NCBI GenBank assembly: GCA_035297265.1
Contig: DATGZH010000034.1
Span: 1 to 64,000, forward strand
Direction: 5' to 3'
DNA length: 64,000 nt
Source of the DNA: DATGZH01 sp035297265
GTDB taxonomy: Bacteria; Actinomycetota; Acidimicrobiia; Acidimicrobiales; RAAP-2
Of this stretch, positions 1 through 8,639 are shown in pieces. The position numbers and the translations under genes were made by a program. Numbering within the stretch: position 1 is the first letter of the stretch; each line of letters opens with the position of its first letter. The notes beneath the pieces are model-generated. The model had not been told where the DNA came from. It saw only the letters and a list, made by a program, of their open reading frames with translations, and searched no databases.

Positions 1-1221
1 GCCGACACCGAGCCGTTCCGGGCCGAGATCCGCACGTGGCTGACCGACAACCTCCCCGACGGATGGGGTACGCCGGGATTCTCCATGGCCCCGGAGGAGC
101 GCAAAGCCTTCCTCCGTGACTGGACCGCCACGCTGTTCGACGGCGGCTGGATCTGCGCCTCGTGGCCCGCCGAGTACGGCGGCAAGGGCCTCACCCTCAT
201 GGAACAGGTCGTGCTCGCCGAGGAATTCGCGCGAGCCGAGGCGCCCCTCCGGGCCGACTTCTTCGGGGACACCCTGGTCGGCCCGACCATCCTCCAGTGG
301 GGCGACGAGCGCCAGAAGCAGGAGTTCCTCCCCCGGATCCTCAAGGGCACCATCGCCTGGTGCCAGGGTTTCTCGGAGCCGGGGGCCGGCAGCGACCTCG
401 CCTCGCTCTCCACCCGCGCGGTCCTCGATGGCGATGAGTGGGTCGTCAACGGGCAGAAGGTCTGGACCACCCAGGCCCAGTACGCCGACTACGTGTTCCT
501 GCTCGCCCGGACCGACCCCGACGCCCCGAAGCACGCCGGCATCTCCTACCTGCTCGTGCCCATGCACCAGCCCGGGGTCGAGGTGCGCCCCATCCGCCAG
601 ATCGACGGCTCGTCGGAGTTCAACGAGGTCTTCTTCTCAGGCGCCCGCTGCCCGAAGGACAACGTGGTGGGCGGGGTCAACAACGGCTGGAAGGTGGCCA
701 TGACCACGCTCGGCTTCGAGCGGGGCTCGTCGGCCACGACGGGCCACCGGCGTTTCGCCCGGGAGCTCGACCGGATCGTGGCCGAGGCGGAGGGCCGGGG
801 GAAGGACGCCGACCCGCTCATCCGCCAGCGCCTGGCCCGGGCCTGGTCGAAGGTGAAGATCATGCAGATCAACGGCTACCGGACGTTGACCGACGCCCTC
901 AACGGGACCCACCACACCGCGGCCCTCGGCGCCACCAACAAGATGTTCTGGTCCGAGATGCACAAGGAGACCATGGAGCTGGCCATGGACGTCCTCGGCC
1001 CCGACGGCCAGATCCTCCGCGGCTCGGACGCCGAGGCCGACGACGGGGACTTCCGGCCCCGCCGGGGCGCCAGCACCTACCCGGTCGACGACCTCCAGGC
1101 CTCGTACTTCTTCTCGCGCTCGGAGACCATCTGGGGCGGCACGGCCGAGATCCAGCGCAACATCGTGGGCGAGCGGGTCCTCGGGCTGCCGAAGGAGCCG
1201 AAGGCCGAAGCCAAGGCCTGA
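1..1221 (+). CDS. Acyl-CoA dehydrogenase, 5' end outside the window
   Basis: FAD-dependent acyl-CoA dehydrogenase, which makes the alpha,beta double bond of an acyl-CoA and passes electrons to ETF. The reading frame is open from base 1 (ADTEPFRAEIRTWL...), so the true start lies upstream; an internal ATG at 85 is not the natural start because the N-terminal helical domain precedes it. Visible family motifs are the FAD/substrate loop QGFSEPGAGSDLAS, the central beta-domain motif VNGQKVWTT, and the C-terminal WGGTAEIQRNIVGERVLGLPK. It converges on the MFS gene 18 bp downstream. The substrate cannot be read from sequence. The family is certain. Confidence 0.93.
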   Translation, partial: ADTEPFRAEIRTWLTDNLPDGWGTPGFSMAPEERKAFLRDWTATLFDGGWICASWPAEYGGKGLTLMEQVVLAEEFARAEAPLRADFFGDTLVGPTILQWGDERQKQEFLPRILKGTIAWCQGFSEPGAGSDLASLSTRAVLDGDEWVVNGQKVWTTQAQYADYVFLLARTDPDAPKHAGISYLLVPMHQPGVEVRPIRQIDGSSEFNEVFFSGARCPKDNVVGGVNNGWKVAMTTLGFERGSSATTGHRRFARELDRIVAEAEGRGKDADPLIRQRLARAWSKVKIMQINGYRTLTDALNGTHHTAALGATNKMFWSEMHKETMELAMDVLGPDGQILRGSDAEADDGDFRPRRGASTYPVDDLQASYFFSRSETIWGGTAEIQRNIVGERVLGLPKEPKAEAKA

Positions 1222-1239
1222 TCGCCGGCGGCCGGCCGG

Positions 1240-2532
1240 TCAGGCGGCCGCCGTGCCGGCGATGTCGGCGTCGCCCTCGCCGGTCGGACCGGTGAGCCGG
1301 GCCCGGCGCCCCGGGGCCGCCGCGCCGAGGTAGCGCCAGGCGAGGAGGGCCGAGGCCACGAGCGTGGCCACCGCACCGAGCCCGAGGGCCACTCGGGGGT
1401 TGAAGGCGTCGCTCACCGCACCGACGAGCGGCGCGCCGATCGGCGTCGTGCCGAGGAACGCCGTGGCGTAGAGGGCCATGACCCGGCCCCGCATCGAGGG
1501 CTCCGACGTCATCTGCAGCGTGGCGTTGCTCGTGGCGATGAAGGCGATGCTGCAGGCGCCCATCGGGACGAGGGCCACGAGGGTGAGGGCGATCGACGGC
1601 ACGAGCGCCACCACCATGATCATCACCCCGAAGGCGAGGCCGATCACCGTGAGCAGGCGGACCGACGGCCGGGACCGGTGGGCCACGAGGAGCCCGCCGA
1701 TCACCGCGCCCGTGCCCATCGCCGCGCTCATCGCCCCGTAGACACCGGCCCCGCCGTGGTAGGTGAAGTGGGCGAGCAGCGGCAGCGTGGTGGTGAAGTT
1801 GAAGGCGAAGATCCCGACCACCGTCATGAGGAGGAGGGGGTCGCGGAGCCCCGGCGTCGACCAGACGTAGCGAAGGCCCTCGCGCACCTGCCCCTTGGCC
1901 CTCGCCACCCGGGGCGACCGGTGCAGCTCGGCCGGCACCATGAGGGCGAGGGCGACGATCACGGCCGCGTACGACGCGGCGTTCACGAAGAAGCAGTCGG
2001 CCACGCCCACCGTGAAGATGAGCACCCCGCCGATGGCCGGCCCGATGACCCGGGCCGAGTTCATCACGACGCTGTTGAGGCTCACGGCGTTGGGCAGGAG
2101 CTCGCGGGGCACCATCTCGGACACGAAGGTCTGCCTCGCGGGGTTGTCGAACAGGTTCACCACGCCGAGCAGGCTGGCGAGGAGGTACACCTGCCAGAGC
2201 TCGACCACCCGGGTGAGCGTGAGGACGGCGAGGGCGAGGGCGAGCACGGCCGCCGACCCCTGGGTGACGAAGAGGAGGCGCCGCTTGTCGACCCGGTCGG
2301 CCACGAGGCCGCCCCACGAGGCGAGCAGGAGCATGGGCACGAACTGGAGGGCGGTCGTGACCCCCATGGCCACCCCGTTGCCGTGCAGCACCGAGAGCAC
2401 GAGGTAGGCCTGGGCCACGGTCTGCATCCAGGTGCCGGACACCGAGATGACTTGCCCGGTGAAGTAGAGCCGGTAGTTCCGTACGTGGAGCGAGAGGAAC
2501 GTGCGGCCGACGGCGGCGCGCACCGCGCTCAT
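1240..2532 (-). CDS. MFS transporter, EntS/TMSE-like efflux type
   Basis: A 430-residue inner-membrane protein with about 12 hydrophobic segments. The opening FLSLHVRNYRLYFTGQVISVSGTWMQ stretch is typical of the enterobactin-exporter-like (transmembrane secretion effector) branch of the major facilitator superfamily, and the loop motif ADRVDKRRLL follows TM2-3. Its ATG overlaps the stop of the upstream MarR-family gene by 4 bp, so the two are translated together. The pair probably works as a ligand-responsive repressor with its efflux pump. The substrate is unknown. Confidence 0.9.
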   Translation of the reverse strand: MSAVRAAVGRTFLSLHVRNYRLYFTGQVISVSGTWMQTVAQAYLVLSVLHGNGVAMGVTTALQFVPMLLLASWGGLVADRVDKRRLLFVTQGSAAVLALALAVLTLTRVVELWQVYLLASLLGVVNLFDNPARQTFVSEMVPRELLPNAVSLNSVVMNSARVIGPAIGGVLIFTVGVADCFFVNAASYAAVIVALALMVPAELHRSPRVARAKGQVREGLRYVWSTPGLRDPLLLMTVVGIFAFNFTTTLPLLAHFTYHGGAGVYGAMSAAMGTGAVIGGLLVAHRSRPSVRLLTVIGLAFGVMIMVVALVPSIALTLVALVPMGACSIAFIATSNATLQMTSEPSMRGRVMALYATAFLGTTPIGAPLVGAVSDAFNPRVALGLGAVATLVASALLAWRYLGAAAPGRRARLTGPTGEGDADIAGTAAA

Positions 2533-2990
2533 GGCTCGGCCACCAGCCGCTCGAGGAGCCCGGTGAGCTCGGCCACGCCGGCCCGCGACTCGGGGGGCAG
2601 CTCGGCCAGGCGCCTCGTCAAGAAGGCGTTCTTCAAGAAGCGGATCCGTTGGAGGGTGCGCCGGCCCTCGGCCGTGAGGCGGACCCGGGCCACCCGGCGG
2701 TCGGCCGGGTCGACCTCTCGGGCGACGAGACCGGCCGCCTCCATCCCGGCCACGAGCCGGGTCATCGTCGGCGGCTGCACCTGTTCGGCCAGGGCGAGCT
2801 CGCCGAGCGTCGGCTGCCCCAGCCGCTGGACGCTCCCGAGGGCCGAGGCCTGGGCGGGCGAGAGGCCGGCGAGCGACTGGCGCTGGAGGCGGCGGTTGAG
2901 CCGGGTCACCGCGACCCGCAGGCGACCGGCCAGCTCCTCGTCCAGCTCGGCCGGCGGCACCACCGCCACGTCGTCCAGGCGCTTCGCCAT
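2529..2990 (-). CDS. MarR-family transcriptional regulator
   Basis: A 153-residue winged-helix repressor. The centre carries LGELALAEQVQPPTMTRLVAGMEAAGLVAREVDPADRRVARVRLTAEG in outline, i.e. the MarR recognition helix followed by the DxRxxxxxLT wing. MarR proteins are dimers that leave palindromic operators when bound by small hydrophobic ligands. The gene leads an operon with the MFS pump (4-bp overlap). The ATG lies only 6 nt from a perfect TATAAT box, so the mRNA is probably leaderless, and a palindrome sits just upstream of the box, consistent with autorepression. Confidence 0.92.
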   Translation of the reverse strand: MAKRLDDVAVVPPAELDEELAGRLRVAVTRLNRRLQRQSLAGLSPAQASALGSVQRLGQPTLGELALAEQVQPPTMTRLVAGMEAAGLVAREVDPADRRVARVRLTAEGRRTLQRIRFLKNAFLTRRLAELPPESRAGVAELTGLLERLVAEP

Positions 2991-2996
2991 GCCGCC

Positions 2997-3020
2997 ATTA
3001 TACTTAGTTGTGCTAACTAA
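2997..3020 (-). promoter_or_regulatory. marR promoter (-10 TATAAT) with palindromic operator
   Basis: On the minus strand a perfect TATAAT (2997-3002) is 6 nt from the MarR ATG. Directly upstream is the inverted repeat TTAGTT-N5-AACTAA (3004-3020), lying where RNA polymerase would sit between -10 and -35. The AT-rich patch stands out in the GC-rich background. The position fits an autoregulatory MarR site; binding by this MarR protein is inferred. No good -35 hexamer was found. Confidence 0.7.
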
Positions 3021-3116
3021 TGTGCCGGGACGAGCACGGCCCGGGGCTCACGGGGTTACCGGTCGGTAAGCTGGGAGGGCGCCCCGGCCGGGACGGCGCG
3101 GGGCAAGGAGGTCCGG

Positions 3117-4883
3117 ATGCTCCCCGACTACGGCGAGTTCGAGCAGGCCATCGGCCTCGACTGGTACGCCCTCGACCCCAACCTCTCGTTCCTCCTCGAC
3201 CGCTACCTGCCGGACCCGGCCGACCGGGCCTTCGCCGAGGAGCGGGTCGCCCCCTACGGCCGGCTGGTGGGCGAGACGATCGCCCGGCGGGCCGAGATCA
3301 CCGACGCCAACGGCCCCGTGCTCCAGCGCTACGACCGGGACGGCTACGAGGTGGACGAGGTGGTCCACCACCCGACGTGGCTCGAGAACAAGGCCGACCT
3401 CGTGCGCCACGGCTTCGTGGGGCTGTCGCACCACGCCGGCCGGCCGGTGCCCGCCGTCGTCACCGCCTCGCTCTCCTACCTCGTGAGCCAGGCCGAGACG
3501 GCCATCTACTGCGGCCTCGGGATGACCTCGAGCGCGGTCGACGTGGTCGAGCGCTACGCCCCCGAGGCCGTCCGCGACGAACTCGTGGCCCGGCTGGCCA
3601 GCCTCGACCCCGAGGTGGCCTGGGAGGGCGGCATGTTCCTCACCGAGCGCCAGGGCGGGAGCGACGTCGGGGCCAATACCACCCGGGCCGTGCAGGACGG
3701 TGACGAGTGGCTCCTCTTCGGCGACAAGCACTTCTGCTCGAACGTCGACGCCGACGTCTTCATCGTGCTGGCCCGGCCCGAGGGCGCCCCGGCCGGCACC
3801 CGGGGCCTCGCCACGTTCATCGTGCCGAGCCGTCGGCCGGACGGCTCACCGAACGGCTTCGTCATCAAGCGCCTGAAGCAGAAGCTCGGCACGGTGGGCG
3901 TGCCCACGGCCGAGGTGACCCTCGACGGCGCCCGGGCCTGGTTGGCCGGGTCATCGACGGCCGCCGAGACCTCGACGACCGGCGACGCGGCCCGTGACGG
4001 CCGGGGCATCAACCGCATGATGGAGATGGTGAACGCCAGCCGCTTCGGCGTGGCGCTCATGGGTCTCGGCATCCACCGTCGCTCGTTCCTCGAGGCCGCC
4101 ATCTACGCCGGCCGCCGGACCCAGTGGGGCCAGCGGATCGACCATTACCCGCTCGTGCGCGAGACGCTCGTCGACCTCCTCGTTGACCTCGAGGCCGGGC
4201 TGGCCGCCACCTACGAGTGCGCCGCGGCCACCCGCACGGCCGAGGACCCCGAGGAGGGACGCCTGCTCCGCCGCATCCTCATCCCACTGGCCAAGCTGCG
4301 CTCGACGCGCGTGGCCCTCGGCGCGGCGAGCTCCGCCCTCGAGGTCTTCGGGGGGAACGGCTACATGGAGGACTGGCCGATGGCCCGCCAGCTCCGCGAC
4401 GCCCAGTGCCACACGATCTGGGAGGGGACCGAGAACATCTGCGCCCTCGACGTGCGGCGGGCCATGCGGGGCGAGGCGGCCCACGTGGCCCTCTTTGCCC
4501 GGGTGGAGCGGGCACTCGACGCCGCCGCGCCCCACAAGGTGCTGGCCCAGGCGGTCGACACCGTGGCCGCCTCGTTGGCCACGGCCCGCCGGGCCATCGA
4601 CCACCTCGCCGCCGGGCCCGACGACCTGGCCCTGCTGCACGCCCGGCGGATGGCCGAGCTCCTGGCCGACACGGCCGAGGGGGCCCTCCTCGTCGACGAG
4701 GCCGCCTGGTCCCTCGAGCGCGACGGCGACGCCCGCAAGGCCGCAGTGGCCCGGCGCTTCGTGCAGCGCAAGCTGGCCGAGCTGCCCGGCCGCGGCGTCT
4801 TCGACACCGACCGGACGGTCCTCGACCACTTCGACGAGCTCGTCCGCTACGGCCGTCTCGACCCGGCCGACCTCGCGGCGTAG
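3117..4883 (+). CDS. Acyl-CoA dehydrogenase, AidB-like long form
   Basis: A 588-residue flavoenzyme of the AidB/long acyl-CoA dehydrogenase subgroup. Motifs are FLTERQGGSDVGANTT (flavin/substrate loop), KRLKQKLGT, FGGNGYMEDWPMARQLRDAQ and IWEGTENICALDVRRAM near the C-terminal domain, followed by an extra helical tail of about 140 residues typical of the long forms. The start is fixed by the Shine-Dalgarno sequence AAGGAGGT just upstream of the ATG. It is transcribed away from marR. Whether it acts in fatty-acid oxidation or, like AidB, in an alkylation response cannot be told. Confidence 0.9.
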   Translation: MLPDYGEFEQAIGLDWYALDPNLSFLLDRYLPDPADRAFAEERVAPYGRLVGETIARRAEITDANGPVLQRYDRDGYEVDEVVHHPTWLENKADLVRHGFVGLSHHAGRPVPAVVTASLSYLVSQAETAIYCGLGMTSSAVDVVERYAPEAVRDELVARLASLDPEVAWEGGMFLTERQGGSDVGANTTRAVQDGDEWLLFGDKHFCSNVDADVFIVLARPEGAPAGTRGLATFIVPSRRPDGSPNGFVIKRLKQKLGTVGVPTAEVTLDGARAWLAGSSTAAETSTTGDAARDGRGINRMMEMVNASRFGVALMGLGIHRRSFLEAAIYAGRRTQWGQRIDHYPLVRETLVDLLVDLEAGLAATYECAAATRTAEDPEEGRLLRRILIPLAKLRSTRVALGAASSALEVFGGNGYMEDWPMARQLRDAQCHTIWEGTENICALDVRRAMRGEAAHVALFARVERALDAAAPHKVLAQAVDTVAASLATARRAIDHLAAGPDDLALLHARRMAELLADTAEGALLVDEAAWSLERDGDARKAAVARRFVQRKLAELPGRGVFDTDRTVLDHFDELVRYGRLDPADLAA

Positions 4884-4899
4884 ACCGGCGCTCGGTCCG

Positions 4900-6840
4900 T
4901 CAGCCGGTGACGGTCACCGTCACCGCGGCCGACCCGGGCGAGCTGGCGACGGGGGCCACGTGCCCGCTCACGTCGAGCGAGCCGACCGTCCCATGGAACG
5001 TCGCCGACTGGGCCGCCCCGGCGGTGGCGGGGGCGACGTCGGCGGTGAGCGCCACCGCGTCGCTGCCGTAGGTGCCCGTGATGCTGTAGACGTTCGGCCC
5101 GGTGTTCGTGACGTTCAGCGTGAACTGCGTTCCGCCGAGGGTGCCCGTGATCGACTGGAGGGCCCCGGCGGGCCCGCTCGGCGCCGGCGTCCCGGTGGCT
5201 CGCAGCGCCAACCCGTCGAGCGTGCCCGAGACGGTCGCCTGACCGGCGCTCGAAGGCGCCTCGGTGATGACCGAGGTGGCGCGACCGATCGGCAGGGCGG
5301 TCGACGACTTCGACGTGGCGTGCAGCACGACGTAGCCGACGACCCCGATGACGACGACGACCGCCGCGGCCACCACGTACCAACGGGCCCGCACCCGGAA
5401 GCGCGACGGGAGGACGTCGGACGCGCTGTGGGTGACGGGTTCGAAGCTCTTGGCGTGGGCGATGCCCTGGAAACCCTTCTTCGGGTAGTCGGGGGCCGGC
5501 GGCGGGAGCGTAGAGGCCGCCACCGCCCCGCCCGCTGGCGGCACACTCGTCGGACCGGGGGCGACCGGCGCCGGGGGCTCGAGCTTGGCGACGGGCTGCG
5601 CCGGGGGCTCGAGCTTGGCGACGGGCTGCTTCGGCGCGGAGCGCTTCTTCCCCCCGGCGAACGGCGGCAACGGCGCGTTGGCCGCAAGAGCCTCGGCGGC
5701 CTTGTCGCCGGCCGGCGTGTCCTCGACGACGGGAGGTCGGCTGCTCTCCGAGCGGGGCTTTCTCGCCCCGAGGGCGGGCTTAGGCCCGGGCGGCGTCGCG
5801 GGTGGCGTCGCGGGTGGCGTGGCCGGCAGGCTGAGCGGCGCGATCGTCCCGGCTGGCCCGGGTGCGAGCGCCGCCGCCGGCGGGAGCGGTGCCTCGGCGA
5901 CGGGCGCGGCGACCTGCGCTGGGGTGGGGGGCGGCGGCGGTGCGACCGGCGGCGCCGTGGCCGCGGGTGGCCTGAGCACCGCCGGCGTGGGCGGGAGCGG
6001 CGGTGTCGGGGCGTTGGCGCCGCCCACGCCGACGGGCGCGTCGGTGGTCGGCGGGGCCGGCGGCCGCGGGGCTGACGTCGGGGCAGCGGTCGGAGCGGGG
6101 CTGGCGGCTGTCCGGGCCGTCGGCGCCGCCGTCGCCGCGGGTGGCGCCTCGGCTCGGGGCGCCGCCGGAACCTCTGCCGTCGGGACATCCGGCGCCGGAG
6201 GGGCTGGAACCGGTGAGGGTGCAGCTGGGGCCGCCGCCTCCGGCGGTCCAGCCACACTCGGCGAGAGGTCCGGCGGCGCCGGGCCCGAGGTAGGTGCGGC
6301 CGTGGAGGGGTCGGCAGCTTGGGCGGCCGATCCCTTGAGCAATGGGTGGGCGACGGGGGCGGCGCCTTCACCGGCGCCCCGGACGAACGGCGGCAGGGTG
6401 CCCCCGGGCAACGAGTCTTCGACCTCGTGCCAGTGCTCCTCGCGCCACGCGGCTGGGGACTCCTCCTTCGGCCGCTCGGTGGCGGAGCGGTCGACGCTGA
6501 ACCGGGGCAGGGGGATCTTCAGGGCCTCGAGGAGGTCCGGCTCCTCGGGAGCCGCGGCCTCTGGTTCGGCGTCCGGCGTCACGCCGCTGTCGGACGCCGC
6601 CGCCGCGTCGTGCTCGTCGGAGGCCACGGTCGCCTCGGCGGGACGTGACGTCCCGTTCTCCGCTGGTGTCGCGGATGTGGGCGCCGGCTCGGGGCCCGCT
6701 TGGGCGGACACCTGCGGGTCGGTGGCGGCGACACCGTTGCTCCCGGGGACCGGCTCGTCGCTCTGCGCGACGGACGCGCCGCGACGTTGGTTCCCGATGG
6801 GTGGTTCCCGCCAGTCCGACGGCGTCGACGGACCGTTCAT
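4900..6840 (-). CDS. Pro/Ala-rich membrane protein with C-terminal beta-repeat domain
   Basis: A 646-residue protein of unknown function. About 480 N-terminal residues are low-complexity Pro/Ala/Thr-rich and probably disordered in the cytoplasm. One membrane helix (YVVAAAVVVVIGVVGYVVL, about 487-507) follows, then an outside domain of about 138 residues with roughly four short beta-like units (VSGTLDGLALRATG, ITGTLGGTQFTLNV, ITGTYGSDAVALTA, FHGTVGSLDVSGHV). The ATG at 6840 is preferred because GGAGGG precedes it; an upstream in-frame start would add 18 residues. It converges on the AidB-like gene. The proline-rich tail could be an interaction platform, but no family was recognised. Confidence 0.75.
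   Translation of the reverse strand: MNGPSTPSDWREPPIGNQRRGASVAQSDEPVPGSNGVAATDPQVSAQAGPEPAPTSATPAENGTSRPAEATVASDEHDAAAASDSGVTPDAEPEAAAPEEPDLLEALKIPLPRFSVDRSATERPKEESPAAWREEHWHEVEDSLPGGTLPPFVRGAGEGAAPVAHPLLKGSAAQAADPSTAAPTSGPAPPDLSPSVAGPPEAAAPAAPSPVPAPPAPDVPTAEVPAAPRAEAPPAATAAPTARTAASPAPTAAPTSAPRPPAPPTTDAPVGVGGANAPTPPLPPTPAVLRPPAATAPPVAPPPPPTPAQVAAPVAEAPLPPAAALAPGPAGTIAPLSLPATPPATPPATPPGPKPALGARKPRSESSRPPVVEDTPAGDKAAEALAANAPLPPFAGGKKRSAPKQPVAKLEPPAQPVAKLEPPAPVAPGPTSVPPAGGAVAASTLPPPAPDYPKKGFQGIAHAKSFEPVTHSASDVLPSRFRVRARWYVVAAAVVVVIGVVGYVVLHATSKSSTALPIGRATSVITEAPSSAGQATVSGTLDGLALRATGTPAPSGPAGALQSITGTLGGTQFTLNVTNTGPNVYSITGTYGSDAVALTADVAPATAGAAQSATFHGTVGSLDVSGHVAPVASSPGSAAVTVTVTG
5570..5629. repeat. 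Perfect 2 x 30-bp tandem repeat within the Pro/Ala-rich gene
   Basis: Two identical 30-bp units lie head to tail and encode QPVAKLEPPA twice. A further short repeat of ATPP codons lies at about 5790-5820. This is recent in-frame expansion in a disordered segment. Confidence 0.9.
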
Positions 6841-6954
6841 CCCATAGCCCCCTCCGACCGAACCCCTCCGGCGGTCGAGCGCCTGCACCAGCAACTTTAG
6901 CCCCCCCGGCGACCGGGCGGCAGGGCGTGCCCCCGGGGGGCGGCCTGGAGGCCC

Positions 6955-7332
6955 TCAGAAGCCCGGGACGTAGCCTCCCTGGCCGAGAGCGGAGCTCTCG
7001 TAGAAGTCCAGGCTGTCGTCCAGGCCTCCGATCACCTCGGTGACCCACGGCAGGCGGTCCTTCAAGATGCGCTCGACCCCACCCTGGAGGGTGGCGGAGC
7101 TGACGGCGCAGGAGCTGCAGGCCCCCTGGAGCTGCACCTCGACGAGGCCGGCCTCCACGTCCGCCCCGACCAGGACGAGATCCCCGCCGTCGGCCTGCAC
7201 GGCCGGGCGCATCAGCTCGATCAACGCCTGGAGCTCGCCCAGCCGCGCTCCCCGCTCGGCGTCGGTCAGGGCGACGGGCGCGTCAGCCTGGGCCTCGGTG
7301 GCCTCCGCTACCGTCGTCGCCTCGTCGTCCAC
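6955..7332 (-). CDS. NifU-like C-terminal-domain Fe-S scaffold/carrier protein
   Basis: A protein of about 125 residues consisting of a short acidic N-terminus and a NifU C-terminal domain: LMRPAVQADGGDLVLVGADVEAG, then the cluster-binding CSSC motif in GACSSCAVSSATL, then LPWVTEV. Proteins of this type (Nfu) hold and deliver Fe-S clusters. The GTG at 7332 is chosen because GAGGAG lies 5 nt upstream; an ATG at 7371 would add 13 residues but has no ribosome site. The downstream neighbour is the Pro/Ala-rich membrane protein; no other Fe-S assembly genes are nearby. Confidence 0.88.
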   Translation of the reverse strand: MDDEATTVAEATEAQADAPVALTDAERGARLGELQALIELMRPAVQADGGDLVLVGADVEAGLVEVQLQGACSSCAVSSATLQGGVERILKDRLPWVTEVIGGLDDSLDFYESSALGQGGYVPGF

Positions 7333-7402
7333 GTCTGCTCCTCGTCCCGGCACCAGGCGGTGCTCCTCCATTCTGCCGTGCGACGGCCCGTCGTCGTACC
7401 GC

Positions 7403-8617
7403 TCACCGGCCGACCAGCCGTCCGACGGCGTGGCCGAACCGGGTGCTCCACTGCCTGGCCAGGTCGGGCCAGCGGCCGGGCTCGTCGGCCACCGCGTCGG
7501 CCTCGGCCCAGAGCTCGGCCTCGATCGGCCCGAGGACCCGGCGGATGGCCACGATCGCCTCGGGGTCCTCCTCGGCTCGGAGCCGCAGGGTGGCGAGACG
7601 GTGCCACAGGCCTTCGTCGCTGAGGGCGTCGGGCACGAGGGAGGCTCCCGAGCCGACACCGTCCGGCTCGGCCGGGAAGACCGGCAGGTAGACCGAGACG
7701 CAGGGGCTGCCCGGGGCCACCCAGGCCCGGAGCGGGGCCGTCGCCTCCGACGGCAGCTCGGCCACGATGGACGACGTCGTGGCCATGTAGCCCCGGACGT
7801 GCATGCACACCGAGATCCCGGTGAAGTCGGCGAGCAACTCGGGCGGAGGGGCCTGCGGGCTGTCGGCCGCGCCGGGCGACCCCCACGGGCCGTGGCCGTG
7901 GTCACGCAGGTGCCCGACGAGGGCCGCCGCCCCGAGCCGGTCCGGTACGGCCGAGGCGAGGAGGGCCTGGCTCGCCGCCAGCCGGAGGTCGGCGTAGCCG
8001 GTCGGCTCCTCGGGGTCCCGCCACTCGTCGAAGTCCTGACCGGGCTGCACGTCGGCCGAGCTCCGGGTCCAGCCGCGGCGGAGCGAGAGCCGGTTGCTGA
8101 TGGCCGCGCCCGTGTGCACCGGTTCGGCGACCCACGTGCGGCCGGCCGTCTCGAGCACCCAGGCGCCGGCCGGGTCGACCACGAGGAACGAGGAGCAGTA
8201 AGCCTCGTCGAAGGTGGCGTCGGCGATCCCGCCCTGGCCGAACTCCCCCAGGAGCGCGGTCATGACGTCGAGAGCCTCGTCGGCCGACGTCGCCCGCTCC
8301 AGCCCGAGCCGCACGAGGTCCATCCCGATCAGGCCCGGCGGGGCGGCGCCGACGTCGGCCGTGGTGGCCACCTTCTCGTTGCCGATGGCCACCCGATGCT
8401 CGTTCACCCCGTGCTCGGCCCCCCAGAGCCAGGTCGGGCGGGCGAGGAGAGTGGCCGCCGCGCCGGTGTCGGCGAGCTCGAGGTACTGGGTGCGGAGCGG
8501 CCCGCCGGCCGGCCGTCGGCCGAAGGCCCCGACCAGCTGCACCTCGGTGAGCGGACGGTCGGAGTTCTTGGCAAAGATCGTGCGCCGGTCACCGAGCAAG
8601 CACAGTGTGTCGCACAC
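7403..8617 (-). CDS. Secernin-like peptidase C69 family protein
   Basis: A 404-residue N-terminal-nucleophile hydrolase. It begins with Met-Cys-Asp-Thr (Cys2 is the expected nucleophile once Met is removed) and continues with TIFAKNSDRPLTEVQ, GVNEHRVAIGNEKV and AISNRLSLRRGW, which are secernin/dipeptidase A hallmarks. The substrate is probably a small peptide or amide. The GTG start has GGAG six bases upstream. That ribosome site overlaps the -10 box of the divergent P450 gene, so only 22 bp separate the two coding regions. Confidence 0.87.
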   Translation of the reverse strand: MCDTLCLLGDRRTIFAKNSDRPLTEVQLVGAFGRRPAGGPLRTQYLELADTGAAATLLARPTWLWGAEHGVNEHRVAIGNEKVATTADVGAAPPGLIGMDLVRLGLERATSADEALDVMTALLGEFGQGGIADATFDEAYCSSFLVVDPAGAWVLETAGRTWVAEPVHTGAAISNRLSLRRGWTRSSADVQPGQDFDEWRDPEEPTGYADLRLAASQALLASAVPDRLGAAALVGHLRDHGHGPWGSPGAADSPQAPPPELLADFTGISVCMHVRGYMATTSSIVAELPSEATAPLRAWVAPGSPCVSVYLPVFPAEPDGVGSGASLVPDALSDEGLWHRLATLRLRAEEDPEAIVAIRRVLGPIEAELWAEADAVADEPGRWPDLARQWSTRFGHAVGRLVGR

Positions 8618-8627
8618 GGCGATCTCC

Positions 8628-8633
8628 TACGCT
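8628..8633 (+). promoter_or_regulatory. -10 box TACGCT for a leaderless P450 mRNA
   Basis: TACGCT matches the actinobacterial TANNNT -10 pattern and ends 6 nt before the P450 GTG, so transcription should start on or next to the start codon. No Shine-Dalgarno sequence is present. Confidence 0.6.
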
Positions 8634-8639
8634 GGGGGT

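Noticed and set aside
899..2317. Long frame on the minus strand opposite the acyl-CoA dehydrogenase and MFS genes
   Set aside because: Its protein is Arg/Pro/Gly-rich and lacks family motifs; it is the shadow expected in high-GC DNA, while the genes in the other frames are clear.
8214..8639. 142-residue N-terminal extension of the P450
   Set aside because: It runs through the secernin gene antisense and is not P450-like; GTG at 8640 fits the -10 spacing and the family N-terminus.
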